A DNA stretch of 37,135 nucleotides from Nocardioides sp. Root190 (GTDB lineage Bacteria > Actinomycetota > Actinomycetes > Propionibacteriales > Nocardioidaceae): the NCBI RefSeq assembly GCF_001428565.1, contig NZ_LMIA01000014.1, positions 1 through 37,135 on the forward strand. The letters run 5' to 3'. Under the pieces are notes generated by a model that was not told where the DNA came from, made no database searches, and saw only the letters and a list, made by a program, of their open reading frames with translations. Position 1 is the first letter of the stretch; each line of letters starts with the position of its first letter. Below, piece after piece: positions 1 to 7,528 of the stretch. A program made the translations under genes and the position numbers.

Positions 1-86
1 CGGCTCTTCGGACAAGTCACTTCCCGGACCCGCCACCACACAGCCTAGAACAAATCTTCCGGCTGCTTCTTGACACAGAGGGGCGC

Positions 87-190
87 CATGGTCGGGCGTC
101 CCGCACCGACAGCGGCATGGTCGGGCGTCCCGCACCGACAGCGGCATGGTCGGGCGTTCCGCTCCGACAGCGGCATGGTCGGGCGTCTGA
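87..190. repeat. Tandem 29-bp repeat, three full units plus a partial one
   Basis: Units start at 87, 116, 145 and 174. Units 1 and 2 are identical, unit 3 differs at two bases, and the fourth breaks off after about 14 bases. Each unit begins CATGGTCGGGCG and contains a short hairpin (GTCGG at 91-95 pairing with CCGAC at 106-110). The same core recurs alone at several gene boundaries between 1.4 and 5.5 kb. No other gene is visible in 1-269. Confidence 0.9.
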
Positions 191-269
191 TGATTTAGAA
201 ACGACGAGTTCCTGAGGCTCGCCACATCGAGCGCCCGGAGGTCCGGCGCTTCGAACGCGCGACAGGTGA

Positions 270-503
270 TCAGACGGTCACGAAGATAGCGATTCCCGCG
301 CTCAGGAACGCCGCACCCAGCCCGGCAAGTACTAGCTCAATCTTCATCGACTGCTTCGTGAACCGACGTGCCTCTTGGTCGCCCGGTCGATCTGGGCTCT
401 TCTGTGTCGGGGTCAGCACTCCGACAATCAGACCGTCAAATGCGGCTCCGAATAAGCCTCCCGCGAGCAGTGTCACCCCCACCCACATCAGAATCTCCGC
501 CAT
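270..503 (-). CDS. Small two-helix membrane protein, unknown function
   Basis: The 77-aa product has two hydrophobic stretches, roughly residues 3-27 and 55-77, separated by a polar loop rich in charged residues (about 32-52), so it should be an inner-membrane hairpin protein. I do not recognise a family. The ATG at 503 is the only reasonable start, but it lacks a good ribosome binding site. The 3' end faces the tandem 29-bp repeats. It is one of several short membrane proteins in this segment. Coding status rests on length and a sensible hydropathy pattern only. Confidence 0.5.
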   Translation of the reverse strand: MAEILMWVGVTLLAGGLFGAAFDGLIVGVLTPTQKSPDRPGDQEARRFTKQSMKIELVLAGLGAAFLSAGIAIFVTV

Positions 504-572
504 GAAGCCATGATGACCGACGCAGCAAGCCGCCGCTCGGGGCGTTTGCCCTAACGGCGGCAGAGTCGGCGG

Positions 573-803
573 TTACGGACTCCGATGACGCACGAGGTAG
601 GCCATCCCCGCGACCGTGGCCAGCAGGAGCGTCCCGATGCCGAACGCAGAAGCCACAGCGCCCGGCAACTCCAGGTCGCTGCTCGCATTCACCACCACGG
701 CGACGAGGAAGACCGCGAACGCAATGCCGCCGAAGATGGCCAGAACGGTCGCGATGGTGATGGTTTGCTCATCCCGCTCCTCCTGCGTGCGCATGCCCGG
801 CAT
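573..803 (-). CDS. Small two-helix membrane protein, unknown function
   Basis: The 76-aa product begins with a polar segment followed by two hydrophobic helices, about residues 18-38 and 48-70, and ends in a short basic tail. I chose the ATG at 803 because GAGGGAAG lies just upstream of it on the minus strand; the frame stays open to 842, which would add 13 residues. The general plan resembles the 270-503 protein but the sequences do not look homologous. A weak copy of the dispersed repeat overlaps its 3' end near 550-590. No family recognised. Confidence 0.5.
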   Translation of the reverse strand: MPGMRTQEERDEQTITIATVLAIFGGIAFAVFLVAVVVNASSDLELPGAVASAFGIGTLLLATVAGMAYLVRHRSP

Positions 804-942
804 TCTTCCCTCATCCGCCGCGCTTCGCACTCGATGCGGCATGTCAGAGCGGGTAGCGTGAACTCAGCGCTTCGCATTACACGCACTCAGGGCACTAGGC
901 CGAAGCCACGTTTCTGGCTGCTCGCTCTGCTTCACTGGCCTG

Positions 943-1398
943 ATGATTCAGGGTGTTGCTAATCAAAGCGTTTCGAGGCAGCGGTCGCGCAGAGTCATGC
1001 TGATCGGAATCAGCGTCGGCGTCTTGGCAACCCTCGTTCTGGCGTCGGTCGCATGGGGCGTCAAGAACGTGTTCGCTCCGGGGCCTAGAACGTTCACTTC
1101 GTCGTGCAGCGGCGCGAAGGCGACCGGGACCATTTGGGTCGACAACTCCATCGTCTTCACATCTGTATCCGTCGTCGACCCAGACGGTCGGGACTGGGAG
1201 GTCCAGTGGGGCCGCTACGCCGAGGAGATCGCGGGTGGTCCGATGAAACCCATCTTGGCGGACTACACGGGCAGCTACGTGGGCGCCGCGCAGGCGCTCG
1301 GCGACACCGACGGCGGGACCCGTCGCACGGTCGAAGTGCGCCCTGAAGGCCAAACCAAGTGGTGCGACCTCGATATGCGCGTCTACCTGTTCTGGTGA
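943..1398 (+). CDS. Membrane-anchored exported protein, unknown function
   Basis: The 151-aa product has a short basic N terminus, one hydrophobic helix at about residues 18-42, then an extracytoplasmic domain with two cysteines (in the SSCSG motif near residue 54 and in KWCDL near the C terminus) that could form a disulfide. This suggests a signal-anchored outer-face protein of beta-rich character. An alternative start at 997 would leave only the helix plus domain. I do not recognise the family. It converges on the gene at 1594-1908, with repeat copies between them. Confidence 0.6.
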   Translation: MIQGVANQSVSRQRSRRVMLIGISVGVLATLVLASVAWGVKNVFAPGPRTFTSSCSGAKATGTIWVDNSIVFTSVSVVDPDGRDWEVQWGRYAEEIAGGPMKPILADYTGSYVGAAQALGDTDGGTRRTVEVRPEGQTKWCDLDMRVYLFW

Positions 1399-1456
1399 GC
1401 AGGATCTGCGGACGCGACTGGACCGAGATCCACGCCTCCGAACACACGCAGTGCGG

Positions 1457-1549
1457 CATGGTCGGGCGCTCCGCCCAGACAGCGGCATGAGCGAGCTCCG
1501 ACGCCATGCCCGACCAGCGGCATCGTCGGGCGCTCCCGTCCCGACAGCG
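1457..1549. repeat. Dispersed repeat cluster between convergent genes
   Basis: Two 29-bp copies of the CATGGTCGGGCG repeat (1457-1485 and 1521-1549) flank a 35-bp piece carrying an inverted core (CATGCCCGACC at 1504-1514). The right copy folds as GTCGGG (1525-1530) with CCCGAC (1540-1545); the left one as GGGCG-CTC-CGCCC. The cluster sits between the 3' ends of two convergent genes. Confidence 0.85.
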
Positions 1550-1593
1550 CCATAAGGTCACCGAACATCGAGGTAGCCCCAAGGAGAGTGCGG

Positions 1594-1908
1594 TCAATCG
1601 CCGTCGAGGTGTAGTTCCGACGAGGGCGTACGCGCACACAGCGCCGCCAGGGCGAGGATCGGCTCTAGGTACGTCGGATGGGCATCGCCAGCTAGGTCCT
1701 TTACTTCGACAGCCAACTGCTCCATGTCCGCGGAACGCAAGACCGTCGACCCGTAGATGTCGAACCGCGTGATCATCGGTAGGCGTGTGGAGGTACAGGC
1801 CAGTTCGCGCTCTCGATCAACAGCGCTCTGCGGAACGTTGAAACTCGCCCCCTCGGCAAGCTGAGGCATCGCTGCGTCGCAGACATCTCGATGCGATCCC
1901 TCGGTCAT
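1594..1908 (-). CDS. Hypothetical soluble protein
   Basis: The 104-aa product starts at the ATG at 1908 (GGGGGA about 11 bases upstream) and shows no membrane helix or signal peptide. It contains a beta-like stretch around the motif RFDIYGSTVLRS followed by a helical C-terminal half. The frame is open to 2010, but the added residues overlap the divergent neighbour at 1994 and look non-coding. I do not recognise the family. It is divergent from 1994-2314 and could share a promoter region with it. Confidence 0.5.
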   Translation of the reverse strand: MTEGSHRDVCDAAMPQLAEGASFNVPQSAVDRERELACTSTRLPMITRFDIYGSTVLRSADMEQLAVEVKDLAGDAHPTYLEPILALAALCARTPSSELHLDGD

Positions 1909-1993
1909 GACTACAAGTATCCCCCGGTGGACCTCCAGCGCCTGCTGACAGCGACCAGCGGTTCGCGTCCGGTTGAGGAGAGAAGATTGATCC

Positions 1994-2314
1994 ATGGCAC
2001 GCCGACTCATGTTCGTTCAACTGAAGACCGGCTTCGACATCGATCGAGGCCCCTCATGGATCGGCTGGGTCGAGTTCAACCGCTCCTGGAACACCGCGCG
2101 ATACCGAGGCCGCGAGCTCCGCAAGTCCGGTGGCGGAGGAGATTCCAACTTCTACGACGTCGACACGCGCGAGGACTTCTGGCTCTCTGGTCCGAAGCGC
2201 GATCGATCAGACACCCGCTACGGCCCAAGCACGACCTCGGTCGACGACGACGCTCGTGAGGCCTACGAGGAGTTCCTCGCCGGCGCACCACTGCCAGGCC
2301 GGGAAACAGGCTGA
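1994..2314 (+). CDS. Hypothetical small soluble protein
   Basis: The 106-aa product is rich in aromatic and charged residues (motifs WIGWVEFNRSW and REDFWLSGPKRD) with no membrane segment, suggesting a compact soluble domain. An internal ATG at 2009 is possible; the ATG at 1994 is preceded by GAGGAG with a long spacer. I have a vague recollection of similar short conserved proteins in actinobacterial accessory DNA but cannot name a family. It converges on the membrane protein gene at 2399-2683, with a repeat copy between them. Confidence 0.55.
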   Translation: MARRLMFVQLKTGFDIDRGPSWIGWVEFNRSWNTARYRGRELRKSGGGGDSNFYDVDTREDFWLSGPKRDRSDTRYGPSTTSVDDDAREAYEEFLAGAPLPGRETG

Positions 2315-2337
2315 ACCAGTCGTCGAGACACACCATC

Positions 2338-2356
2338 CGCGGCATGGTCGGGCGGG
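2338..2356. repeat. Dispersed repeat copy between convergent genes
   Basis: The core GCGGCATGGTCGGGCGG is intact here but the downstream hairpin arm is lost. It lies in the 84-bp gap between the 3' ends of the genes at 1994-2314 and 2399-2683. Confidence 0.75.
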
Positions 2357-2398
2357 TTCGAGGCCTTGTCCCGTCCACTCGCTGCATCACTTCTCGTG

Positions 2399-2683
2399 TC
2401 ACACGACCGCTACACCAACAACGAGAGCCGCAACGAAAGCGACGACCGACGTCACGGTAATCGCCAGCAAGGGCCTCTTGCCGAGCACGTCTTGCCGCCA
2501 CGAGTTGAAAGCGATTCCTCCGATGACGACGAGCATCAACGCTGCGGGGCCGCGAGGAAAATCCAGCCACAACGCTTCTCTGCCAGTGATAAGAATCCAG
2601 AGGAAGGCGGCGACAAGCAGCCAGAGAATCCAGCAACCGCGCGCCCAGTTGAGCGGGTGCTGTTGGACTGAATCAGACGCCAT
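2399..2683 (-). CDS. Small three-helix membrane protein
   Basis: The 94-aa product has three hydrophobic segments at about residues 16-34, 47-62 and 70-94, with basic loops between them. The ATG at 2683 follows AAAGGA with a 10-base spacer on the minus strand, a good ribosome binding site. It is presumably an integral membrane protein of unknown role. No family recognised. It converges on 1994-2314. Confidence 0.6.
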   Translation of the reverse strand: MASDSVQQHPLNWARGCWILWLLVAAFLWILITGREALWLDFPRGPAALMLVVIGGIAFNSWRQDVLGKRPLLAITVTSVVAFVAALVVGVAVV

Positions 2684-2930
2684 GTTCGTCAGTCCTTTCT
2701 GTTGGGCAAGTCAGGCACAGGACGGAACCGACAGTCGGTGCCGCGACGGCGATAGCGGTGCCCACGACCGGAATCATGACAGGACCGGATGAGGTCCGCA
2801 GGCTCATCAGTCGCTCCAGCCTGACGCGGCACGAGCCGGCATCTTAAAAAGCCGGGGCGTCCGTCCGACCCTGGCGACGCTTCAGGGAAGCGCCCGCCTC
2901 CGTCTGTCACGTGGCGCCAAGGGCGTCGGG

Positions 2931-3011
2931 TCAGCGGCTTCGGTAGTGACCGATACCGACTACAACGGCCCAGAAGACACCCAGCCCGACGACGATGATC
3001 CAAGACAGCAT
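2931..3011 (-). CDS. Possible 26-aa single-helix membrane peptide
   Basis: A short frame starting at the ATG at 3011 encodes a nearly pure transmembrane helix (start MLSWIIVVGLGVFW) ending in a basic tail (HYRSR). This is the pattern of small membrane peptides, but the ribosome binding site is weak and the length is small, so it may be chance. Confidence 0.3.
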   Translation of the reverse strand: MLSWIIVVGLGVFWAVVVGIGHYRSR

Positions 3012-3085
3012 GGCGGAAACGTACTCCGGATCGGGGTAGCCACACGTTCGTCCGAACGACGGCACCGGCGCTACCGCTCTCGTCG

Positions 3086-3120
3086 CGGCAGGGTCGGGCG
3101 CTTGGGCTCCGCCAGCGGCA
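3086..3120. repeat. Dispersed repeat copy, diverged
   Basis: The stretch contains GCGGCAGGGTCGGGCG followed by GGCTCCGCCAGCGGCAG, which matches the repeat core with one change and keeps a GGCG/CGCC pairing. It lies just past the 3' end of the gene at 3153-3929. Confidence 0.6.
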
Positions 3121-3152
3121 GATCCGGGCGTTTGGACCGCCCCACCCTCTCG

Positions 3153-3929
3153 CTAGTCGGGCTCAGAAAGTTCACGGCCCAACGTCGACTCGAGTCCACG
3201 CCACTGCGTGTGAAATAGCGCCGCTGATGCGGCATCCCCCGCGCGCGGATGCAAAGTGTCGATGACCTCGAACCCGGTGTCGGACCAATCGGGGTCTTTC
3301 TTTCGGAATCGCGAGACGACTTGAATATCCGGCGTGTCCGGGCCGTAGTGACGCGTCCGAGTTCTTGCCTGCAGCCCCTCCAGCCGCCGGCGCGATGGAA
3401 GGGCTACACCGTTCCACTGAAGGCGCTCCAGGATAGGTGCCGCGCCAACACGCGTGTCGTCGATTCGCAGGACTCGAAACAAGGCAACCCCGCGGGAGGG
3501 AGCTGTCCAAGCCAGTACCGCACCAGGCGTCAAGTCGGTCACGTGGCGCCAAGGTCGCCGGACGGTTTTGCGGGCCGGTTGCGGACCAACCAGTTGGTCT
3601 CGCAGCTTGCTCAAAGCTGCCTTACGCTTGGCCAGCTCTCGCTCGCCGGCCTCTTCCCAAAGCTGCAAACCGACGCCCTGATCGATGATGCGCAGTGCGC
3701 GGTCCCGGACCTCATCCTCAAGACGACCTAACCGGTGCTGGGCAGCTGCGAGTGCCAGCCACAGGACATGCTCCTGATCAGGACTCAGGTGGCGGTAGCC
3801 GTCGATTACTCGAGCTGTTGCCTCTGCGTCTGGGACCTGATCTTCCAAGAGCTCCCGGTACTCGGAACGAATGTCAGCGGCGGTGTCGTCGGAAAAAATC
3901 GCGGCTCCCCATGCACCCATGTCACACAT
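3153..3929 (-). CDS. MGAWG-type conserved hypothetical protein
   Basis: The 258-aa product carries the N-terminal motif MGAWGAAIFSDDTAADIRSEYRE within its first 26 residues. I recognise this as the start of a widespread family of uncharacterised bacterial proteins (DUF4259-like MGAWG/FxxDD N termini); a helical middle and a beta-rich C-terminal domain follow. The biological start may be the ATG at 3920, which would begin exactly at MGAWG; the ATG at 3929 has GGGAAGG just upstream. No catalytic motif is visible. Such proteins are often found among small accessory genes and have been suspected to be immunity-type proteins, but nothing here proves that. Confidence 0.7.
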   Translation of the reverse strand: MCDMGAWGAAIFSDDTAADIRSEYRELLEDQVPDAEATARVIDGYRHLSPDQEHVLWLALAAAQHRLGRLEDEVRDRALRIIDQGVGLQLWEEAGERELAKRKAALSKLRDQLVGPQPARKTVRRPWRHVTDLTPGAVLAWTAPSRGVALFRVLRIDDTRVGAAPILERLQWNGVALPSRRRLEGLQARTRTRHYGPDTPDIQVVSRFRKKDPDWSDTGFEVIDTLHPRAGDAASAALFHTQWRGLESTLGRELSEPD

Positions 3930-4103
3930 ATTGCCTTCCCAGGAGCGGCGGCGGGCGTGATCAAGACTTCGGCTTTACCGGCCTTGGGTAGGAATGGCCG
4001 TCGCAGGGGCGTCTGGACAGAGGTGCGCGGCGGCTTGACCTGCGCAACGTGACTAACAGCAGTGTGCGCCTTATGCGGCGCCGGGCGAGCGTAGCCGCCC
4101 TAA

Positions 4104-4130
4104 CAGCGGCATGGTCGGGGCGCTCCGCCC
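4104..4130. repeat. Dispersed repeat copy preceded by CCCTAAC
   Basis: The stretch holds CAGCGGCATGGTCGGGG and folds as GGGCG (4118-4122), CTC, CGCCC (4126-4130). It is preceded at once by GCCCTAAC, as is the weak copy near 549. Unlike the others it lies between the 5' ends of two divergent genes. The 268-bp gap 3930-4197 holds no other feature that I can support. Confidence 0.8.
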
Positions 4131-4197
4131 GGCAACTCGGCTGAGGCCATGGGGAGAATGCTCTCGGCCCCGCCTGCTGATCGGTAGCGTGAACGGT

Positions 4198-4683
4198 ATG
4201 GCCACGGTTTTGACGATTATCCGCGCTCGCGGACCGGTGCGGGCCTGCGCGGTGGAGGACGAGTCAGCTCAGACGGCTTTAGAGTTCCGTCCTGGCGACC
4301 GCTGGACTACTTCGTGGTGCGAGCATGACGGCGCGGACGAGCCGGAAGCGCCACATTGGGGCCTTGCCACTCGGCTTGAGGTGCCCGAGGGCGCGTCCTT
4401 TGAGCTGCTAGTGACCAGGGATTACCTACCAGCCGGACTCGTAAACTGTGTCTCGTCCAGCGCCCTCCGGATCGGTGACAAGCCCGGATGCTTCGCCTGG
4501 GCTGGTGGTCGCCACGAGGTTGGTGACCTAGACCGAGGCGGGGAAGAGTTCAGAACCCTGGTGCGATTCGAGGTGCCGTTTGGCGTCTATCCCGTTGACG
4601 TGTGGGTGGACGCGGACGAGCTCGAGGACGTTCGTCGCGTCGTCTACTTGTTGGGAGAGCCTGCCGCTCTGCGCGACGCCTGA
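4198..4683 (+). CDS. Hypothetical soluble protein
   Basis: The 161-aa product is acidic and has no signal peptide or membrane helix; the alternating hydrophobic pattern suggests a beta-sandwich-like domain. An in-frame GTG at 4189 is an alternative start three codons upstream; neither has a clear ribosome binding site. I do not recognise the family. It converges on a small membrane protein gene (4866-5060), with two repeat copies in between, one of them a near-perfect palindrome. Confidence 0.55.
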   Translation: MATVLTIIRARGPVRACAVEDESAQTALEFRPGDRWTTSWCEHDGADEPEAPHWGLATRLEVPEGASFELLVTRDYLPAGLVNCVSSSALRIGDKPGCFAWAGGRHEVGDLDRGGEEFRTLVRFEVPFGVYPVDVWVDADELEDVRRVVYLLGEPAALRDA

Positions 4684-4820
4684 GCCGAGCCCTGGACAAA
4701 CTTCGTACTGCCTTCTGGTAACGCGCTCATTGGCACGACCGCGCGGGTCGCGGCACGGTCCGGAGGTGATCGACTGAGTCACGGTCCCAGCGCCCGACTC
4801 TCGGCAGAACCGAGCGGGTC

Positions 4821-4845
4821 GCGGCATGGTCGGGCGGCCCGACGT
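4821..4845. repeat. Dispersed repeat copy with perfect palindrome
   Basis: After the core GCGGCATG comes GTCGGGC (4829-4835), one G, then GCCCGAC (4837-4843): a 7-bp stem with a single-base centre. A weaker copy (GCGGCACGGTCCGG) lies at about 4750-4763. Both sit between convergent 3' ends. Confidence 0.8.
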
Positions 4846-4865
4846 CAGGCGACGTGTCGGCGCTG

Positions 4866-5060
4866 TTACCTACGGCGGGTTGGGACCACGCAACGCAGGG
4901 ACACCACCGCGGCCCCAATGCTCAGAAGAATCGCAACCGTCCTGCCCAGCGCTGTCTCGCTGTCCGCCACGGAGAATGCGAGGCTCACAGCGATACCGGC
5001 CCAGATGGCAGCGACCAGCGCATTCACGAGCCACAAGAGGCGCGCAGGGGTTGATGGCAC
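4866..5060 (-). CDS. Small two-helix membrane protein
   Basis: The frame encodes about 64 residues with two hydrophobic helices (about 7-27 and 40-58) separated by a short polar loop, ending in a basic tail (PTRRR). The start is uncertain: I used the GTG at 5060; the frame is open further upstream (TTG codons exist) but overlaps the divergent gene at 5105. There is no good ribosome binding site at 5060. The hydropathy resembles the other small membrane proteins of this segment. Confidence 0.4.
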   Translation of the reverse strand: MPSTPARLLWLVNALVAAIWAGIAVSLAFSVADSETALGRTVAILLSIGAAVVSLRCVVPTRRR

Positions 5061-5104
5061 GGACAGATCATCGCAAACATCGCTGCTGATCCGTCTGCGA
5101 AGCG

Positions 5105-5398
5105 ATGACAAGATCAGGTATGAGCAAGTCGGAGGCACGAGGGGTCGCGGTTCGGCGGCTGGCTGAGCTGCGAATGGAACCGTACGAATCCTTGAGAGAC
5201 CGCTGGCTGGACAAGCCAGATTGCGAGGAGATCGCGGCTGCGAGCGGCACGGTGTACCAAGTCGAGATCGAGGCGTTCTGGGATGGCCCCAAGGCGCTGA
5301 ACGGGAATCTCCGCGTCTGGGTGTCGGCGGGAAGCTGGCTGATGCCGCCAACGGAGAGCTTCATCATCGCTCCTGACGGCTCGTTCATCGGCGAGTAA
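5105..5398 (+). CDS. Conserved hypothetical protein (APDGSF tail family)
   Basis: The 97-aa product ends in the motif FIIAPDGSFIGE and contains SGTVYQVEIEAFWD in the middle. I recall the combination of a GTxYQVE strand and a terminal APDGSFxGE as a small conserved family in actinobacteria and haloarchaea without known function. A second ATG at 5120 may be the true start because the family begins near SKSEAR. No membrane or catalytic signature is present. It converges on the 5464-6102 gene across a repeat copy. Confidence 0.6.
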   Translation: MTRSGMSKSEARGVAVRRLAELRMEPYESLRDRWLDKPDCEEIAAASGTVYQVEIEAFWDGPKALNGNLRVWVSAGSWLMPPTESFIIAPDGSFIGE

Positions 5399-5421
5399 CT
5401 GCTACTTCTGCGAACGGTCAA

Positions 5422-5440
5422 TCAGCGGCATGAGAGGGCG
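5422..5440. repeat. Dispersed repeat copy, decayed
   Basis: CAGCGGCATGAGAGGGCGG keeps the CAGCGGCATG start of the repeat and part of the GGGCGG. It lies in the 65-bp gap between two convergent genes, the same position as the other copies. Confidence 0.55.
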
Positions 5441-5463
5441 GTTTGGCGCACCAGACGAAAGGG

Positions 5464-6102
5464 CTATTCGCGACTCGCCAACTGGTTCAATCGTTTGAGT
5501 GTTCGCCGGTCGGCTCTTACGACGCCAAGCTCCTTGTGACGCGGGAACGGAGCAGGGGAGTCGACCAATGCCAAGGCACGGTTCGCGGCTTGGCGGGCTT
5601 CCTCTCGATCGCCGGTGGCGTCAAGGACCTCCGCCAGTGCAGCGTTGCACCGGAAATGCGCGCTGGGCATGGGCATGTCCGCCATTTTCGGCCAGTCCAT
5701 GAGCAGACTCTTTGCTTCGGCCAGGTCCTTCGGACGACCGCGCTGGTGAAGCAGTTCAGCAAGTTTGATCGGTTGCGTTGCCGAGGTCATGTTCAGCGAT
5801 TTGTTGCGCTTCATCGAACGTCGGTAGAACGTGATCGCGAGGCCAGGATCGTCATCCGCATATGAGTCGCCCAGGTGCTCGGCTGCTGCCCATGCGTGCA
5901 TCTCTGCGAACTCGCCATCATCGTCGAGTACGCGACGCCATAGCTCTCGCGCTCCCGCCATCTCACCTTCCTCTTTGAGGGCCAAGCCCTTGATTCGCAG
6001 GTACTGCGCCCGGCTGAAAGAACGCGCTCTTCTCAAGCGCCGTTCAAACTCGGCGCGAGCTTCGTCGTCCCAATTTGGAAGCCGGTACCACTCGTCGGTC
6101 AC
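5464..6102 (-). CDS. TPR-like helical hypothetical protein
   Basis: The 212-aa product is almost entirely helical, with tetratricopeptide-like spacing of small and large hydrophobics (for example around YLRIKGLALKEEGEMAGA at about 34-51 and around AALAEVLDATGDREEARQ at about 154-171). It begins with an aromatic segment (DEWYRLPNWDD). The start is a GTG at 6102 with GGGAG nine bases upstream. Proteins of this plan recur in actinobacterial accessory regions; they are usually annotated only as TPR proteins. It is the last cargo gene before the recombinase and is transcribed in the same direction, but 155 bp separate them. Confidence 0.65.
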   Translation of the reverse strand: MTDEWYRLPNWDDEARAEFERRLRRARSFSRAQYLRIKGLALKEEGEMAGARELWRRVLDDDGEFAEMHAWAAAEHLGDSYADDDPGLAITFYRRSMKRNKSLNMTSATQPIKLAELLHQRGRPKDLAEAKSLLMDWPKMADMPMPSAHFRCNAALAEVLDATGDREEARQAANRALALVDSPAPFPRHKELGVVRADRRTLKRLNQLASRE

Positions 6103-6257
6103 ACAGCCAGTCTCCCACCCGCGCCGCCCCTCTGGCTGGGAACTTCGGCGCGAATGCCTTGTGCGCTCGACCGCTCATCGGCATGTGCGTGCGGTTCCGA
6201 CCTGATTCCGACGCGGCAGTGTGTTGGTCTGGTCGCTCGCGCGGCCGGTGTTGGGTA

Positions 6258-7364
6258 CTACTGGCGGTTTTGGATTCGTGTGAGTGCGTCGAGGTTGCGT
6301 TGGTCGGTGTCGGGGAGGGTGTGGAGGTACTTCTGGGTGGTCTGGATTTGGGAGTGGCCCATGCGTTCCATGACGGAGGCGAGGTCGGCGCCGCCGGCGA
6401 GGAGCCAGGAGGCGTGGGCGTGGCGTAGGTCGTGGACTCGGACGGGGAAGTCGATTCCGGAGGCTTTGACTGCGGGGAGCCAGATGCGGGTGCGGAAGGT
6501 GTTGCGGGAGATCGGGGTGCCGGCCTTGGTGGGGAACAGCAGCTCGTCGTGTCCGATGCCGTTGACCCGGATGTGTTCTGCGATGGCATTGAGCCAGGTT
6601 TGGCGCACGCCGAAGGTGCGGGGTTCGTTGTCTTTGGGGTAGGGCTTGTTCAGGTAGCGCTGGCCGGTGGGGGAGTGGGTTTTGGAGACCTCGACGATGG
6701 TCTCCTCGACCGTGAGGCTGCGGCGGAGGAAGTCGATGTGCCGGGGCTTCAATGCCACCAGTTCGCCCCATCGCAGTCCGGCCTCGATCATGGTTTCGAC
6801 CATGAGTCGGTGTCGGGCGGGTATGGCTGCGAGGAGGCGGGTGTATTCGTCGGGGGCCAGGGTGCGTGCTCGGCGGGTGATCACCTTGGGGAGCTCCGTG
6901 TGGTCACAGGGGTTGTGGACCAGGACCCGATCTTTGACGGCGCGGGCGAAGATCGAAGACAGCATCACGTGGTACTTACGGATCGAGCGCGGTGAGAGCC
7001 CATCGGCGTTGGCTTGGGTGACCCAGTCCTGGACCAGGGATGGGGAGATGCGGTTGAGCCGGCGGTGGCCGAAGTACGGGTAGAAGTGCTTGTTCAGGTA
7101 GGAGATGTAGGCAGCGCGAGTGGAGGCTTCGACATGCTTGTTGGGCAGCCACTCGCCTCGGACGTAGTCGGTGAAGGTGACCTCGCCAAGAGCGGTGTCG
7201 TGCCAGGCGCCGGCCAGGACCTTCTGTTCCTCGCGCTGTGCGGCGCGTTGGGCTTCGCGGCGGGTGTTGAAGGTCCCGGCTGAGCGGGTGCGGCCCTCAG
7301 GGTCGCGGTAGGCGCCGAGATAGCGGGTGCCGCGGGCCCCTTTTCGTTCATGTATCCATGCCAT
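6258..7364 (-). CDS. Tyrosine-type site-specific recombinase (integrase)
   Basis: The 368-aa product is full length for a phage or ICE integrase. The N-terminal arm-binding part (about 1-60, motif GTRYLGAYRDPEGR) is followed by a SAM-like core-binding domain (about 62-150) and the catalytic domain. The catalytic residues are visible: Arg198 (AGLRWGE), His311 and Arg314 (HDLRH), His337 (MGHSQ) and the nucleophile Tyr346 (KYLHT). I chose the ATG at 7364 because GGGAG precedes it and the family starts near MAWIHERKG; the frame stays open to 7433. Its 5' end faces the tRNA-Met fragment, so it most likely catalyses integration and excision of the 1-7571 element at that site. No adjacent excisionase is visible. 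A small 15-bp dyad (AGTTTA-CTC-TAAACT, 7475-7489) lies between gene and att site. Confidence 0.93.
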   Translation of the reverse strand: MAWIHERKGARGTRYLGAYRDPEGRTRSAGTFNTRREAQRAAQREEQKVLAGAWHDTALGEVTFTDYVRGEWLPNKHVEASTRAAYISYLNKHFYPYFGHRRLNRISPSLVQDWVTQANADGLSPRSIRKYHVMLSSIFARAVKDRVLVHNPCDHTELPKVITRRARTLAPDEYTRLLAAIPARHRLMVETMIEAGLRWGELVALKPRHIDFLRRSLTVEETIVEVSKTHSPTGQRYLNKPYPKDNEPRTFGVRQTWLNAIAEHIRVNGIGHDELLFPTKAGTPISRNTFRTRIWLPAVKASGIDFPVRVHDLRHAHASWLLAGGADLASVMERMGHSQIQTTQKYLHTLPDTDQRNLDALTRIQNRQ

Positions 7365-7528
7365 CTTCTGGTCTCCCGAGATCGAGCTCGTTTGCCAGTT
7401 GTACGCAAAGCCGGCATGGATGGTCCTAGACACTGATGGACGTCCACGGAGGAGAAACTGGCGTCTGACCTGGGAGTTTACTCTAAACTACCGCTCGGTG
7501 CACCTGTCGATTCGGCGTCCGAGGGTCT

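Noticed and set aside
87..190. CRISPR array
   Set aside because: The 29-bp units are head to tail without spacers, and no cas gene is present.
1..6100. Classical integron cassette array
   Set aside because: Only two copies carry a CCCTAAC-like box, genes run in both orientations, and the adjacent recombinase looks like a phage or ICE integrase, not IntI. Kept only as an analogy in the findings.
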